Shown here piece by piece: positions 6,406 through 6,990 of a stretch of DNA of 6,990 nt. The position numbers were made by a program, and so were the translations under genes. Under the pieces are notes generated by a model that saw nothing but the letters and a program-made list of their open reading frames with translations, had not been told where the DNA came from and did no database searches. This stretch comes from an uncultured Eubacteriales bacterium (GTDB lineage: Bacteria; Bacillota; Clostridia; Oscillospirales; CAG-272). Location: NCBI GenBank assembly GCA_934500855.1, contig CAKSUH010000084.1, positions 1-6,990 of the forward strand. Direction: 5' to 3'. Numbering within the stretch: position 1 is the stretch's first letter; each line of letters opens with the position of its first letter.

Positions 6406-6653
6406 ACCGTCTCCCCCGTTTCGCCCGCAGGCGCAAAATCGGTCAGCGTCATGTTGCCGTCCGCCTGCAATTGCAGCATCTTCACGGTCTGCGTTGCCTC
6501 ATCCAGACGCTTGGTACAGTCGCGGACCAGTCCGATGCCCTCGCGGTAGAGTTTCAGCGATTCGTCCAGTCCCGCATCTCCCGCATCAAGCGTGGCTACG
6601 ATCTCCTCAATCCGCGCCATGCGGTCCTCAAATTTCATCTGCTTTGTTGCCAT
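6402..6653 (-). CDS. xseB: Exodeoxyribonuclease VII small subunit
   Basis: Small subunit of exonuclease VII, which with XseA degrades single-stranded DNA from both ends. From the ATG at 6653 the product is 83 residues, close to the usual 70-85. The family pattern is clear: [20 protein letters not shown] (6-25), [18 protein letters not shown] (29-46), then [12 protein letters not shown] (49-60), forming two amphipathic helices. The frame stays open upstream to an ATG at 6761, but those 36 residues have no family resemblance and overlap the end of xseA, so they are excluded. AAAGGAA at 6661-6667 supports the ATG at 6653. The ATG at 6638 (MKFED) is an alternative with no visible ribosome binding site. 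The gene overlaps xseA by 26 nt and ispA by 4 nt. Confidence 0.94.
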   Translation of the reverse strand: MATKQMKFEDRMARIEEIVATLDAGDAGLDESLKLYREGIGLVRDCTKRLDEATQTVKMLQLQADGNMTLTDFAPAGETGETV

Positions 6654-6990
6654 TGCCTTTTTCCTTTCCGTTTTCAGCCTCAGCATCCGTTCCTGCCTCG
6701 ACCCGCACCGCAAGCGTTCCGTCCGAAAGGCGGACCTGCAGTCTGTCTCCGACCTCGGCATCGGTTGTTTTGGTAACGGGGTTTCCGTTTTTTGTCACCA
6801 CCGCATAGCCGCGCGACAGAACGGTCAGCGGATTGCGCGCTTCCAGAGCCGCGCAGGCGTGCGCAAGGTCCCCGCGCTTCCGCTCCAATACCCGCAACAA
6901 TGCACGGTCCAGTCGCTCCGACCGCTCGTCCAACCGCTGGCAAAGCGGGGCGAGAAGCGCCTCGGGTCTTGCGAGTGCTCTTGACGCGGC
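6628..6990 (-). CDS. xseA: Exodeoxyribonuclease VII large subunit, C-terminal 120 residues (cut by window edge)
   Basis: Catalytic large subunit of exonuclease VII. The frame is open from the right edge to a TGA at 6628-6630. The visible part corresponds to the end of a roughly 400-450 residue protein: a leucine/arginine-rich coiled-coil-like segment ([20 protein letters not shown]) followed by the conserved C-terminal block [17 protein letters not shown] and [17 protein letters not shown]. The final stretch ([18 protein letters not shown]) is a hydrophilic, low-complexity tail. The nucleic-acid-binding OB fold and catalytic core are outside the window. The TTG at 6933 is an internal leucine codon, not a start, because the frame and the family similarity continue to the edge. 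Overlap with xseB confirms the identity. Confidence 0.95.
   Translation of the reverse strand, partial: AASRALARPEALLAPLCQRLDERSERLDRALLRVLERKRGDLAHACAALEARNPLTVLSRGYAVVTKNGNPVTKTTDAEVGDRLQVRLSDGTLAVRVEAGTDAEAENGKEKGNGNKADEI

Noticed and set aside
6654..6761. N-terminal extension of xseB starting at the ATG at 6761
   Set aside because: The 36 extra residues do not resemble XseB, lie entirely over the xseA coding end, and a better start with a ribosome binding site exists at 6653.

Overview
This window is a dense run of ten housekeeping genes, all on the minus strand, so the biological order runs from the right edge to the left: xseA (3' part only) - xseB - ispA - DUF212/divergent PAP2 gene (YuiD-like) - tlyA - nadK - argR - recN - ybaK/ebsC-like - argS (5' part only). 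Base composition is high in G+C by eye. The core order xseA-xseB-ispA-...-tlyA-nadK-argR-recN is the conserved cluster of Firmicutes. The divergent PAP2 gene beside ispA and nadK between tlyA and argR point to a clostridial lineage rather than a bacillus, most likely a G+C-rich member of Clostridia. Genus or species cannot be named from this sequence.

Layout. From 6990 down to 719 there is almost no non-coding DNA. Junctions are overlaps (xseA/xseB 26 nt, xseB/ispA 4 nt, tlyA/nadK 32 nt, recN/ybaK 4 nt), a direct TAA-ATG abutment (ispA/yuiD) or gaps of 1 to 15 nt (yuiD-tlyA 4, nadK-argR 15, argR-recN 1). This looks like one translationally coupled transcription unit that starts outside the window. 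The only appreciable intergenic gap is the 92 nt between ybaK and argS (627-718). It holds a near-consensus SigA-type promoter (TTGCAA, 17 bp, TATAAT) and a GAGG ribosome binding site for argS.

Functions. The cluster mixes DNA repair (exonuclease VII subunits, RecN), isoprenoid chain synthesis (IspA), an integral membrane PAP2-like protein of unknown function, rRNA 2'-O-methylation (TlyA), NADP supply (NadK), arginine-responsive regulation (ArgR), tRNA proofreading (YbaK-type deacylase) and arginyl-tRNA synthesis (ArgS). All carry their family motifs and none looks broken. The most notable departure from the usual cluster is that dxs, normally between ispA/PAP2 and tlyA, is absent; the PAP2 gene and tlyA are joined by 4 nt.

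I found no CRISPR, mobile element, RNA gene, tandem repeat or unknown multi-gene system here. The many long plus-strand reading frames are antisense shadows of the minus-strand genes.
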